A stretch of 64,000 bases of DNA from Rhododendron vialii (GCF_030253575.1 NC_080569.1:18222001-18286000), one strand, 5' to 3'. Positions 12,164 to 24,301 are shown, counted from the stretch's first letter. Program-made: numbers and translations. Notes: generated by a model from the letters alone, not told the origin.

Positions 12164-14460
12164 ATGACAGGCGCGGACGGGCGACTTCTCGGTCTCTCAC
12201 ACTTCGGACTCAGTACCCATGTGGCCCAGGTCTCCCCGACCACTCAGCAGGTATGGGAGGATTTGGGGCTCTTTGGTACTCCAACTAGATGGTTCCATTA
12301 TGATAGGATCAACCGTGTCTGGAACAAGTAACCTCAATGCAGGAGCGGCTTTGTTCCATGTTGATGGGGTCAACCACACGGCGGGAAGCCTGGTCCCTAC
12401 TCCACCTTTCTCTCCTCCAAATCTCCCGTTGAGTATGGCAGAGTAGCTACTACGATTGAGGACATTAGTGCAAGTGCAAGTGCTCCAGGAGCTCTAGGGA
12501 GCTCCTTCCGTCTCTAAGTCTAGGGAACAGTGTCAGCGGAGGAATGCGGTTCACCCAACCCAAACGACCGACACTGCTCGGGCCTCAACCTTTTCGAGGC
12601 TCGGCCCACTGTGCCGCCTCGATGCTAATGGACGCATTCATCTGGAGTCCAAACACCAAACGGCTTCTTGCAACGAACAGTCCGACGATGGCCGCACGTG
12701 CCGAGCCCTAATGCCCGAAACAAGCACCACGATCTCGAGTGCTCAGACAAAAGGATCCAAAGACAGGGTGTCCAGCGACCGAGGTAACTCGACGGATAGA
12801 CAGAGGAAGGAACGTTTAAGAAAGTTCCCGTGATCATCATCCCTCTAGATCTCACGACCGCTGAGATGATAGTGATGAGGCCAGGTCTGGGGATCGGCGG
12901 AATGACGACCATGAAAAAGGGGTAAGAACTCATTCCCTACAGCGCTCGGCGAAACACTCCATAGGCCCGTCTTGTGCATGCAAGGAGGACAACCAGGGTT
13001 GCTCCCTGAAGAAAGGTGCGAAGTCAACAGTGGCGGTGGAGCCTTGACTATGATTAATACTCGGACCGGCAAGAGAACCACCTATTGGGTAGCGCAGCAA
13101 CACAAGCAGAGTGTCGGCGGGCGTGAACGTGGCCATTTGCCGCTCTCCGACAAACGTTCTCGGGATACCGTTCCCACAGAAGATGTCATTCCTTTAGCAG
13201 CCACCCGACCGAGTCCTCCGGTCAAGGCCGCGACCACGGCCGAGAAGACAGTGCTACCTTTCTCCTGAGCTATAGCAAAAGAAGTTCCACCTTCTAATTT
13301 CAAGGTCCCAAAGTTCAATGTCTATGATCCAAAATCGGATGCTTTGACCCATGTTCAGCAATTTAGGTCGATGGCTGAGCTTTGTGGACTTAGTGAGGCC
13401 ATGATGTGCCGGACATTCTCCTTAAGCCTTCTTGACGCTACCATGTTGTGGTACACCCAGCTCAAACCTGGGGTCTATTAACAGCTTTAATGAATTTGAG
13501 CGTTCATTCACGTCTCTGTTTGTCACGAGCAATCGGCAGCTGAAGACGATTGAAGCTTTAACGGACCTGAGGCGGAAGGTCTGTAAGTCTTTGAAAGACT
13601 ACTCTGACTGTTTTTACAATGTTTACAACTTGGTCGAAAGCTGTGACCAGAAGACTGTTGCCACGTCCTTTAAGCGCGGTCTGGACCGAACTTCTAATCT
13701 CTCCAAGGAGTTAATGCTCTAGCCGCTGGGCGACATGTCGGACCTCATGCATACCGTCGCCCATTGTATCGAACTCGAGGAGTAGATCGGAGGTCCCAGT
13801 TCAGCAGAGGTTGCTAACTCAACAAAACTGGTGATGAAGGAAGTGAATAAGCAAGTCAACAGCGTTGCCCTGGCAACGACGACGAAGGCAATAGGGGTGC
13901 CGGAAAGACATGGGACTGGCTTTCGAGAGACAGTCGGGACCACCTTGCCATCACCACTTATTTCAAAGAGTCCATCTTCCGGATACTCCGGATGGTCGGA
14001 TTCCAATGGCCAACCGTGAAATTAGGTACAACTGATGGGCGTGAACCAGATCAGAGGGTGTTTTGTACATTCTATAACGAGCAAGGCCACTACACGATGA
14101 CATGTCAACCGTACAAGCTCTACCTCGAAGAACTTGTCCAGTAGGGGAAGATGGAACAATGGATCGACCAAACTAAGTCACCGGTCGCAGGAGTCTCAGC
14201 GCGCGATCGGGCCATTGAGGGAGTTGTACGCTGTATTCATGGCCCGATGGATCAACGCCAGGCCAACGAGCTTCACAATGAACTCTATCGGCCTTCACCA
14301 TCTGTCGAGGTGATGGCGATACAGCCAACTCCGAAGCACAAGAGGGATGCTCGCAATACGTGGGAGATCAGATTCACTGAGCACGATATGGAATGGGTGA
14401 CATTTCCCCATAGCGACGCTTTGGTCCTCTCGATACCCATCCATCGAAAGATGGTCAGGA
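12164..14460 (+). pseudogene. gag of the outer Tat element, broken
   Basis: An ATG at 12164 opens a frame that meets a stop near 12330. Farther on, 13262-13480 encodes a gag-like stretch (FKVPKFNVYDPKSDALTH, then a CRTFSLSLLDATMLWY-type segment). After a frameshift, 13480-13722 continues the retrotransposon gag domain (FERSFTSLFVTSNRQLKTIE, then LKDYSDCFYNVYN). A Cys-His element may remain near 14070-14110 (CTFYNEQGHYTMTC-like in one frame). Stops and frame changes occur throughout. Gag forms the particle that packages the element's RNA; this copy cannot. Confidence 0.75.
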
Positions 14461-15066
14461 GGGTATTGGTCGATTAAGGGAGCTCGACAGAAATATTGTA
14501 CTACACGGCATTTAAGGCCCTTGGCTTTACCGAGGATCATTTGTCTCCAGTGGATGCCCTTCTGGTTGGCTTCACTAGGATTCTAGTTTATCCAGTCGGC
14601 AAGATAGTTCTCCCAGTCGTTGCCGGCTCGGTACGACTGGACGTTGAGTTTATTGTGGTTAATTCGCTGAGTCCCTACAATGCCATTCTAGGCCGCAACT
14701 GGATGCACGACATGAAGGCTGTCACGTTCACACTCCACCAATTTGTCCGGTTCATTGGCGAGTCCGGTTGGCAAGAGACCATCAAAGGAGATCAAATGGC
14801 CTCCAAGAAGTGCTTTGTCAACTTCGTCCGTGGAAAGGGCAAAGTGAAGGAAGTTCAGTGGATTGAGGTCCCAGAATTGCCGGACGGAAGTGTGCCCGGA
14901 GAAGCAATGAAGGAGGTTGGCATATCTGCAAATGACAAAGTTGTCAAGGATTTACTCCAAGTCCCAGCCAACGAAGACAGCTCACAGTTCTTTTTGGTCG
15001 GTTCTGAGCTCAGCGCTACCGAACGCGACCAGTTAGTTCAATTCCTCAAGGATAACATTGAGGTGT
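14461..15066 (+). pseudogene. Aspartic protease region of the outer element, broken at the active site
   Basis: The active-site motif should read D-x-G-S. Here VLVD is followed by a TAA stop (14475-14477) and then GSSTEILYYTAFKALGF. Downstream the fold is well preserved: VEFIVVNSLSPYNAILGRNWMH is the second conserved protease segment. The frame then runs into the linker before reverse transcriptase (LSATERDQLVQFLKDNIEV) and is cut at 15066 by the solo LTR. Confidence 0.8.
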
Positions 15067-16175
15067 TGCTTCGACTCCGAGATGGCTCAAGGACTGAGCG
15101 GGCGTGTCAGGACTTGTCGCGTCCAACGTAAAGGATTGAGTGCCCCTTTTCTGACTTCTTAACTGTGAGGGCGAAAGTGCTGCAAACCTAAGGGCTGGAT
15201 TGCAGTGTTGGTTCGTGGTTTTGCCTCTACGAGCGAGGACTTAATAATTTCCTAACCATGTAGGAAAAGAAGTAACAACGTGGAATAACTTTATTATATC
15301 GTAATAATAAAGTTGGGGATACAAGAGAGATAGGAATAACTTTTTTATGTCGTAATAACAAAATTGGGGTACAAGAGAGATAGAAATGAGGGAGAAATGA
15401 GATAGTTGCTTCGCTGGGAAGGCTTTGGTTTTAAGCGTTGAGCTTGATTGGTGTGTGGACCCTTTTTTCTTTTTGACTTCTAGTATTTATAGGCCAAGCA
15501 TCTCTACGGTTCTGCATGCAAACGGATTTGTTGGCTTCTCCTCGTGACGCCATGTGTCCTTTGTAACTTCCAATTCATGGGATCATGGGATAATGGGTAG
15601 TTATTGGAAGTTATAAAAGATCATGGGCAAATACTGCACTGGTCCAGATCTGAGCCAAGTTTTTCGCCTTCACCACGAGCTGACATGTGTCCTGAGTTGG
15701 CTCCAAATGTTGCCAAGTGTCCGAAATAACTACCCACTAACATATTTAGTGGGATCATGGGTGGTTATCGGAGGTAAATAATATTTACCCATGTGCTAAT
15801 TCTTGATCATGGGCAGTTAGGAAGATAATGGGCCTATTTTCCCTCCTTTTGTGGGCAGTAGTAATGGGCCATTTTGACTAGGTCAAATGGCCATGTGGCA
15901 AATACTCCCATCAACATGCTTCCTTTTCTTCCGTAAGGTTTCTCCAGAATAATTCAACAATGGGCCTCACCCTTGAATGCCGTGAGCCATGGCCCATTAT
16001 TTTTTCAAATTCATACTCGGTTTGGGCCGAAAAATACTTATGCCTCGGTAATTTTGTCTTAGCCCAAAAATCTCAACCCAACGTATCTCTATTCCATGGC
16101 CCAATTTAATTAAATAATAATTAAATGGCCCTCCAATGCTTGCCCAGGACTGGGTGCCAAAAACGGGTGTAAACA
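15067..16175 (-). repeat. Solo LTR (1,109 bp) of a Tat-like element
   Basis: The unit has TG...CA ends and is flanked by GGTGT on both sides (15062-15066 and 16176-16180). Removing it and one repeat joins the outer element's polyprotein frame across the gap. On the minus strand it starts TGTTTACACCCGTTTTTGGC, like the nested element's LTR (TGCTTATACCCATTTTGGC). It has a TATAAATA-like box near 15484-15494. It was probably left by recombination between the two LTRs of a full element. Confidence 0.88.
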
Positions 16176-17393
16176 GGTGTTTACTTGGACTACATACGAA
16201 AAGCCGGGCGTGAGCCCTGAGGTGATCAGGCATTCACTTAATGTAGACCCGAATAGACGGCCCGTTGTGTAGAAGCCGCGCCTCGGCGTTGCATGATGAG
16301 GCGGTGAATGATGAAGTTGAACGCCTTATCGATGCTAGTGCAATACGCGAAGTCTAATACTCGACCTGGCTGGCTAATTCGGTGGTGGTTTGGAAGAACG
16401 GCAAGTGGCGAGTGTGCATACTACACCAATCTGAATTATTCATGCCCCAGGGACTGCTTTCCTTGTCCTTGGATCAATCAGTTGGTAGATGCCACCGCCG
16501 GACATGCAAGGCTAAGCTTCATGGATGCTTACTAAGGCTACCACCAGATAGCCATGGATGAGAGGGATCAAGAGAAGACGGCCTTTATCACCTCCAAGGG
16601 AACTTATTGCTATCGGGTGATGCCCTTTGGGTTGAAGAATGTCGGGGCCACATTCTAGCGTTTGGTGGCCCAACTGTTCAAGAGGCAGATCGGCTGGATA
16701 ATGGAAGATACATAGATGATACGGTTGCCAAGAGCCAGGACGCGGCTGACCATCTGCTTCATCTCGGCGAAATATTTGAGATCTTGAAAAAGTTTAGCCT
16801 AAAACTCAATGTGGAGAAGTGCGCCTTTGGTGTTGGGTCCGGCAAATTCCTCGACCATTTAGTCACGCGCCAAGGGATTGAAGCCGATCTGTGCCAGATC
16901 AAAGCCATTCAAGACCTCCGGGCTCCATCCACGGTGAGGGAGGTTCAACGGCTCACCAGCATGGCTGCCGCTCTTAATTGATTTATCAACAAGTCTTCGG
17001 ATGTGTGCCGACTGTTCTTCCAGTCAATTAAGGGTAGTCAGAGGAGCTTTCAGTGGACGGCGGAATGCGATCATGCTCTTGCCAAACTGAAAGTTTACTT
17101 ATCCCGAGCCCCCTTACTGGTCATATCGAAGGAAGGAGAAGAGCTCTATCTATACCTCGTCGTATCTGAGCATGCCACAAGCTTAGTGTTGGTTTGGCAG
17201 GAAGGCACCGAGCAACAGCCGATCTACTATATAAGCAAGGCTCTGGTCCCTGCTAAGGCTCGTTACTTGCCTATCGAAAAGTTGGCGTTGGCATTGGTTA
17301 TGGCCAAGAGAAAACTCTTGCCGTACTTTCAGAGTTTCACCATTGTGGTCATCACCGAGTACCCTTTGAAAGCCATCCTTTGAAAGGCGGATT
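16176..17393 (+). pseudogene. Reverse transcriptase and RNase H of the outer element, broken
   Basis: Reading resumes after the solo LTR with a PGVSPEVIRHSLNVDP segment. Reverse-transcriptase landmarks follow in shifting frames: VDATAGHARLSFMDAY, then [25 protein letters not shown], and the catalytic box YIDDTVAKS near 16708-16734. The connection and first RNase H domain follow (RAPLLVISKEGEELYLYL, then IYYISKAL and YLPIEKLALALV). Several stops, for example at 16533 and 16656, inactivate it. Confidence 0.8.
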
Positions 17394-17960
17394 TGTCAAA
17401 CCGAATTTGCAAATGGTCCTTGGAATTGGCTAATTTCGACATTCGGTATCAGCCTCGTAAGGCAATCAAAGGTCAAGTACTGGCAGACTTTGTCGCCGAG
17501 CTTTCTCCGGGCCTGGTCACGGATGAAGACGTAAGTGAGCCCACGCCAAGTAATGAGCCAGTTGTGCCAGCTCCCAGACCCCGGTTGAGCCACCCAACGC
17601 ACGCTGAGTTTATCACCAAGCGTCTCATCCCAGCTCATCGAGTAAAAATCTTCACTGGACATGCCTAGCGACTACACGTCGACGGTGCATCCAACAGCTG
17701 TGGGGCTGGTGCTGGGATAGTGTTGGTTTCGCCGAGCGGGACTATGCATGAGCATGCCTTCAGCATTGGCTTTCCTACTTCTAACAATGAAGCTAAGTAC
17801 GAAGCCCTAATCATCGTCCTCGGCAAGGTTCCTTCCCCGAGCTTTAAGCCAGACTACTGGAGGTCATGGACATTCATTTAGGGCCAAGTTGGATGGAACC
17901 TTTTGTCTCCTATTTGAAGCATGCCACCCTCCCCATCGATCGCAAGGAAGCTCACAATAT
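17394..17960 (+). pseudogene. Second RNase H of the outer element, broken
   Basis: After the RT-linked RNase H, a linker (QPRKAIKGQVLADFVAEL) leads to a second RNase H-like domain, LHVDGASNSCGAGAGIVL at about 17676-17730, with FPTSNNEAKYEALI at about 17773-17815. The first acidic residue (D of VDGAS) and the glutamate of NNEAKYEA are present; the later part is scrambled. A second RNase H is a hallmark of part of the Tat lineage. A TAG stop separates it from the linker. Confidence 0.72.
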
Positions 17961-18029
17961 ACGTTTCCAATCAGCCTCTTACTTCCCCAATCCCTCCGGT
18001 GTGCTGTACTGCCGATCTTACACGGGCCT

Positions 18030-18376
18030 TGATCTCTAGGTGGTCCATGAGCAAGAGGTGCCAGACATCCTTAAAGAACTCCATGATGGGAGTACTGGAT
18101 GCCACTCCGGCGGTCGCTCTATGGTCAACTGTGCCCTTTCCCAGGGCTACTGGTGGGGGAAGATGATGCACTCTGCTACTGAGTTCGTCTAGCGGTGTGA
18201 GTCATGCCAAAAACACTCTCCACTTCTCCACTAGCCAACCCTGCCCTTACAGCCAATCTCCAGCCCTTGGCCCTTGGCCCGGTGGGGGGTTGACATCGTT
18301 GGGAAGTTGCCTAAAGCCCCCGGTGGTTTCACACACCTCATTACTGCCACTGACTACTATACATAGTGGGTGGAGG
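18030..18376 (+). pseudogene. Integrase, N-terminal part, of the outer element
   Basis: This encodes ELHDGSTGCHSGGRSM, then RCESCQKHSP, which resembles the HHCC zinc-binding region. WGVDIVGKLPKAPGGFTHLI with the first catalytic aspartate follows, ending at TDYYT-stop-WVEV. At 18376/18377 it is cut by the nested element. Stops lie in frame at about 18191, 18233 and 18365. Confidence 0.78.
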
Positions 18377-19299
18377 TGAAAACTCTCGTTTTTGGCAAAG
18401 GCGTGGATGCGTAGTGCGCGAGCGTGCCAAGACTTGTAGCGCCTAACTTTTGATGAAGATTCCCGTTAATCTTGACTTCTATCGTAAGAGCGATTGCGTG
18501 TGACCCAAAGGTTAAAGATCACAATGTGGTTCGTTGCTTGCCACACGGTCGTGGACTTAAAATTTCCTAGTCGTATAGGAAATGGACGTAGAAACGTGAA
18601 CTTTATTACTCCGAGATAATAAAGTTTGTACAAGAAAAGTAAAAGATCCAAACTACTTGAAGAAGTGAGTTTGAATGGGGTTTGAGCACGAGGTACTCGA
18701 TAAATTACTTTGCTGAAAGTAGGAAAGTATGCTTCGCTGGGAAGGCTTTGCTTGTAAGCGTTGAGCTTTGATTGGTGTTGGACTTGTTTTTCATCTTGTG
18801 AACTTGTATTTATAGGCACAACAGTAAGCTGATTCAGGCCTGAATCCGAAATCTGCCTTGCTTGCTATGCTGACATGTGTCCTATGATTGCTCCACTTTT
18901 CACGCATGTTTGATCATGGGTAGTTTTCAGAGGTTAATGGCAGTTACCAAGGTCATGGGTCCATTTGATAACTATCCCACTCCCTCATTTTGTGCTCCTG
19001 CGTGCCACATGGCTACCACGGAAACAACCAATTCCCTACAACCATGGGCCTTGTTCCCTGAACCAAATCAGCATCCTCCTTTCGGGCCTAAAATCGTGGG
19101 CCTACTTTGTGGGCCACATCAACACTCTCTTCATGGGCCGCACTTGATTATTGGGCCTAAATGCAATCTAAATTTCACGGCCGAATAAACCCAACAACAA
19201 TTAATCACATAATTTCAGCCCAAATTAATTACACGAATTAATTAATTAAAAATCCAATCACAACTAGCCCGACCCGGGGTGCCAAAATGGGTATAAGCA
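18377..19299 (-). repeat. 3' LTR of the nested element (complete, 923 bp)
   Basis: On the minus strand it starts TGCTTATACCCATTTTGGC and ends CGAGAGTTTTCA. A TATAAATA box lies at about 18808-18816 on the minus strand. It matches 30274-30981 except that its right-hand 240 bp or so have no partner there. Confidence 0.88.
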
Positions 19300-19312
19300 T
19301 TGCCCCCCCTAC
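19300..19312 (-). other. Polypurine tract of the nested element
   Basis: On the minus strand GTAGGGGGGCAA directly precedes the 3' LTR, as expected for the primer of plus-strand DNA synthesis. This fixes the element's orientation. Confidence 0.7.
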
Positions 19313-19939
19313 GCCTTGATTCTGTTAAGATTAAGGCGTTTGGAGAAGAGCAGTTTTTGGCATCCAACCAGATCTTGATGTAAACAATATTTTATCAGGC
19401 CCAAACGTGGCCTAATATTTTTCCTCTTTTTGAATTGGCTGTAATTATTATCAGATCTCCATGTGGGGCTATTATCCATAAAGGAGGTTTCCTTTCTCCT
19501 TTGGAACTCTAAAAGCTTCCAAAAAGATCCCTTTCCAACCCAATCTCTCCTTGTCATACGTGCAGCCTTCATTGTGATAGAAACAAAAATTCAAAAAGTG
19601 GGGAGGAGAAAAAGGAGGCGGTACATATCCCCAAACTTTTTAAACTTTACTCCCCAATTTCCAACATCTGTTCCAATCCCAACTTTAAAGCTAGCCTTTC
19701 TCTCTCTCCTTCTCCTTCATCACTTTCCGCCTCCCATCTCTCTCATCCAAAGCTGAGAAAACCCTAGCCACCATTGTTGAACCCACAAAGCTCCAAACAA
19801 TGTCGTCTTTTAGGGCTAAACAATCGGCCAAGAACCAAACTTCCTACTCCGACGAAATCAGATCATCAAGTCCGAAAGCCTTTCCATCAACTCTGAAATC
19901 TTAATCGATCGTACCCCACCCCGCACATCCACTGTTAAA
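19313..19939 (+). promoter_or_regulatory. Putative promoter and 5' UTR of the PMD gene
   Basis: About 630 bp lie between the nested element's 3' LTR and the PMD start codon. A long CT-rich patch (19688-19742) of the kind seen in plant core promoters lies 200-250 bp upstream; no clear TATA box was found. ATG at 19800 opens a short frame (MSSFRAKQSAKNQTS...) that stops near 19902. A one-base frame change would join it to the PMD frame, which is open upstream of 19940 back to about 19820. The original start may therefore have been 19800. Confidence 0.4.
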
Positions 19940-22893
19940 ATGGGGCTTGGGCCCACCTTCAATGGTGACTTCGCGGAGTCGCTCTACCCGTTCTATCCCC
20001 TTGCCGAAGAAGCCTTGCCGTTTGATTTCATCACCACCGATTGGACCGCATATCCTAGGGATATCCCAAATCGGCTTTGGCACAGGCCTGACAAGCAGTA
20101 TGTTCAATGGGTCAATCGTGTAGCGGCCGTGAAGGCAGGACTGTGGAAGGAAGTAGGGATCTACGAAGCCATCATGCTCAGCCGTCATCTCATTGATATG
20201 GATAAAGCCCTATTCATGGCTGCGGCCCAATTCTGGTGTGTTTCCTCTAACGCTTTTCACTTTCGTGTTGGTATGATGGGTATCACGATGCAAGATGTCT
20301 CTTTTCTTACTGGCATTCGCCCCCATGGGATTAGGGCCGATTGTTTTGTTTCACAGAAAACCCCATCTTTCACATACCCTGAATCGGCCCAACTGGCCTA
20401 TTCCAACTTCTTGAAATACTTTGCTGGTGAAGATGGGGACGAGGTCACCGAGGAAGAGCATGTAGGTCTTCTCATCTATTGGTTGAACAAATGCATCTTT
20501 TGTGTTTCTTCAAGTAGGATTACCAAAGAATTCACTGACATTGCCAAGGCCTTGGCTTCGGGCCAGAAATTGGCCCTAGCCCCACTAGTCCTTGCACATT
20601 TATACCGTGGCATGCAGAAATTGTTAACCAACAAATTTGTCTTTGCCCCCGGCCCTCTTTGGATTGTCACCCTTTGGCTATGGTCATACTTCCCCACGTT
20701 GGCCCCAAAAATGAACAAGAACCCCGCACATGCATGTTACGGCCGTCACTACGCGGGTCAAGAACTCCACTCACACGATTTCAACTCATGCTTCACCTAC
20801 TTTTACCAAGAACTAACCATTTTGGGCAAGGGCTACATGCCATTCGAACTGGAAACTGTACCTCTGTGGCTGAAAAATCCTACCGGAGAGCCCGGAGAGA
20901 ACTTTGATGAGCATAAAGAGGTCTGGGCCAGCTTCCTTATCTCGAGAGACCTGTTATATGGCATGGGAATGTCCTCAGCCAACAATAGATGTGGGACCGA
21001 ATACTACAATGCTGCCCAATTCGCTCGCCAATTTGGGCTTATGCAGCTCATTCCAATCCCCCCATATCTGTTCTGCAATGAGGATTTCATTGATAGAGTC
21101 ATCGTACCAGAAAAGACCCTAGAGACCATCCGAAACCAATTTGCCAAGGCCGAGGCCACTTTTCAGTTAAGGCCTTACCCTGAAAGTCCAGAAAAGTCTC
21201 TAAGATTCGGAAAGTGGTGGACAGCTCATGTAGACAAATACTTTGCCGAAGACCTGGATAAGGTTTTGGCAAAAATTACTCCTGTTGCCATAATTGTGAA
21301 AGATGTTGATCCTGTCAAGAAGAAAAACTCTCGTTTCGAAGGTTCCTCTCCATCTGCAAGCTTGAAAAGGAAAGGTATGCACAAAGAACTAGCCTCCTTA
21401 CCCCGTTCGCTATCTCAATTCAGGTCTTTACTGTACTCATTCATGTAATTTCTATTTCAGGTACACAAGAAATTACCAAACCTGAACCAACAGGAACCCC
21501 GCAGAAGAAAAGGCTCAAGAAGCTATCTGACAGAAGACCCGCAACTGTATGACCTGCTCAGCTCTTTCCTTTCTTATTCAACGTTGTGATTCAGACCTAA
21601 ATGCCTAAACTTGCAGGAGAAGACTGCTGCCATTGCTGGTAGGACCCGAAGCAGCACCAAGACTAGCTCCCCTGAACAGGTTAATCCATCTCTGTATTAA
21701 GGCCTAAATCTCACTTTCACTAAGGCCTGAATACTCAAATTCATATCTTTGTTAAACCTTGTATTTTCATTCAGGTCGAATCGAAGGAAACCACCCACCA
21801 TGCTGAATCAATCATAAAAGAGGAAACCAAAAAGACAAAAGCCCAGACGACTCGTCCCAAAAAATCACAAGGGGAGGGAACACAAGAAGTAAAATTGAAG
21901 AAAAGTCCTCCCACTGCCTCTGGTGATACTTCTACTGCTTCCTTGGAGGTAAACGTCATATCTTGACTTTGATTCTCCTGATTCTTTTTTGGCCTTTTCT
22001 TGACAAACTTGTTTCCTATCCTCTGACGAACCCAGGCTACCTCGGAAGGCCCTCCAATCAACCCTGAGCATGAAGCATCATCCCGAACTCCTGAGAAATC
22101 TAAGGCCTCTCCAATCAATCCTGACCCAACACCCATCCAAAAGGAAGAAATTGTTGATGAGGCAGCTGATGAAGACATGGAAGACTTCTTCAAAACAGCT
22201 GCTAGACTCGTTCAGGTATCCCTTTCAGGCGTTTCTGGAGACGGGTCTAGTTCTACCCAAGTGCCCCCAACAGCTGGAGAGATTGCCGAAGCCAAGGAGA
22301 CATTTAAGGCCTTGATCAAGATGGACATCAGGACAGCTCTGCATCCAGGAAGGGTTTCATCGTTCAAGAAGGCTCTCGGCATTCTGGCCCGGGCGCAGGC
22401 CTTCAGCGAAGCTGCCGGGACAACCCTGCAATACTTCCACAGAGACTTCCCAGACATGCAAAAATCATATGACCACGTGTCTCTAGAGCTCTCCAAGGTT
22501 GACATGAGCCTTATAGAAATCAAAGAACTTTGCCAGGATTTGGGCAAATGTGTAGGTGGCTATGAAACTTTCAAGACCCAAATTGAGACCCTTGAAGTGC
22601 AAAAAGCTGACCTTACCAAAGACATCCAGGCCTGGGAAAATCAGATCCAAGAGCTGAAGCGGAAACAAAAGGATGCAGAGAAAAATATGGTGGCCTTGGT
22701 GACCCAACAATCAAGCCTGGAGGCTCAGCAAAAAGAACTGTTTGCCACGTCCAAGGCTGTCAAGATCAAGCTCTTGCCTCTGGTTCCCAATCAACCTGAC
22801 CTCCAAACCTCAAAAGAAAGGTTAGATGCCCAACTCAACAATCTCACTGCCTCATGGGACAATCTTCGATCAAGCCTCCTTAATGAACTGTAG
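19940..22893 (+). CDS. Plant mobile domain (PMD) + coiled-coil protein, antisense gene in the nested Tat element
   Basis: Five exons join in frame: 19940-21374, 21461-21546, 21617-21679, 21775-21948, 22036-22893. All introns are GT-AG, and the product is 871 residues with no stop. Residues about 25-420 match the plant mobile domain ('aminotransferase-like' family): PFDFITTDWTAYPRDIP, FWCVSSNAFHFRVGMMGITM, DVSFLTGIRPHG, PGPLWIVTLWLWSYFP. Residues about 480-630 are a Lys/Pro/Ser/Glu-rich linker. Residues about 738-870 form a long coiled coil (heptad Leu/Lys/Gln pattern). Cellular PMD proteins such as MAIN/MAIL1 act in gene silencing and genome stability; related PMDs are known inside retrotransposons. 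What this copy does is unknown. It lies opposite to the element's pol, 180 bp from integrase, and the two genes converge. An AATAAA at about 22911 may serve polyadenylation. Confidence 0.85.
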
Positions 22894-22959
22894 GCCATCC
22901 CGGCCTTGTAATAAAGTAGAACTTTTTATGTAGCCCTGAACTCTAATCCTTAGGGCTGT

Positions 22960-23072
22960 TGGTGTTTGCATGGCCTGAACTTTAGGCCTTTTTGACTGTT
23001 AATGTTTTTGGTGGCCTAAACAGATTCAGGCCTTTATGGTGGCCTAAACAGATTTAGGCCTTTATTTATCTA
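22960..23072 (+). repeat. Short GGCCTAAACAGATT tandem repeats between PMD gene and integrase
   Basis: Two direct copies of a roughly 31-bp unit (TGGTGGCCTAAACAGATT then AGGCCTTTAT), plus a third related AGGCCT block at 22986, fill the gap between the two convergent genes. It is noncoding. Confidence 0.6.
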
Positions 23073-24301
23073 CTATGGCTTTGATGGTAGCTTTTCATTA
23101 AAATCTCTCATTTCCCACATCGTAGGATAATGATGTTTTAAAAAATTTCCATTGATAGTATGTTTATGCATTCCACCATCTAAACCCATTAAAAGATAAA
23201 CATTACCTTCGAACACCTTGCAAATTTGATAAGGCTCTTCCCACGTTGGAGACCACTTTCTATATCTTGGGGTTTGTGCGCCCAAGGGAAGAACTACCTG
23301 CCACACCAAATCTCCATCGGTGAAACTCTTCCTTCTTACTCTTCTATTATAAGCCTTAGCCACGTGACGCTTCTGAACCAGCATATGATCTAGAGCGGCC
23401 AACCTCACCTCATCAAGGTCTTCCATCTCCATTAACATAGCTTGGCTATAATCACCAGGACTTAAACCACTCTTAAACCACTCTGGTAAGTAATTTTGGC
23501 CGATCTAACTGTCACCTCCATAGGAAGTACGGGGTCATGGCCATATACCAGCATGTACGGAGTAACATTTGTAGCCTCTTTCTTTGAAGTTCTGTAAGCC
23601 CATAATGCATCAGAGAGGAGCTCATGCCAAACCCTTGGATTTTCTTCTATCATCTTCTCAATAATCCCAATCAAGGTCTTATTGGTTGATTCAGCTTGAC
23701 CATTTCCTTGTGCATAATAAGGTGTTGAATGAGAGAGCCGTATATTGAATTGGCTTGCAAAGGCCCGAACTTGTGCTCCAAAGAACACTGAGCCTCTATC
23801 CGCCACAAAATGCTCCGGTATACCAAACCCATGGATAATCTTTTCCTTCATAACTTTGATCACATCCTGTTGATCCACAGATCTCAATGGAAAGGCCTCT
23901 GCCCACTTTGTAAAATAATCCGTAGCTACCATAATGAACTTGTGTTGCTTCGATGAAGGAGGATGGATCATCCCAATTATATCCAAAGCCCAGCCTCTAA
24001 AAGGCCAAGGCTTCACCACAGCTTGGTAATCAGTTGCAGGCGTATGATGTACTGGGCCATGAGCTTGACAAGACTGGCAGCCTTTAGAAAAACGTATACA
24101 ATCCTCTAAGATAGTAGGCCAATAATAACCATACCTTCTAATTAGCCATCTCATCTTTATACCGGACTGATGTGCTCCACAAATCCCTTCGTGGACTTCT
24201 GCCATTACCTTCATGGCCTCGGTATGGCACAAGCACCTCAATAACAAATCATCCTCAAGGCCTTTCTTGTATAACTCATCCCCAAGAAGAACATAACTCA
24301 A
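23073..24301 (-). pseudogene. Integrase of the nested element, nearly intact
   Basis: The minus strand encodes a zinc-binding N-terminus (HEGICGAHQSGIKMRWL, then CQSCQAHGP). The catalytic core follows: WALDIIGMIHPPSSKQHKFI with the first Asp, FVADRGSVFFG with the second, and YYAQGNGQAESTNKTLIG with the Glu. The C-terminal domain continues in another frame at 23073-23438 (RRKSFTDGDLVWQVVLPLG, then SPTWEEPYQICKVFEGN). One stop plus frameshift at 23438-23462 separates the two. Integrase joins element cDNA to chromosomal DNA; this copy would need the break bypassed. No chromodomain was seen. Confidence 0.88.

Noticed and set aside
20476..20718. Minus-strand frames over the PMD gene
   Set aside because: The plus strand has the recognised domain and coherent splicing.
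22960..23072. CRISPR-like short repeat array
   Set aside because: Only two or three adjacent copies, in a plant retrotransposon; simple tandem duplication.
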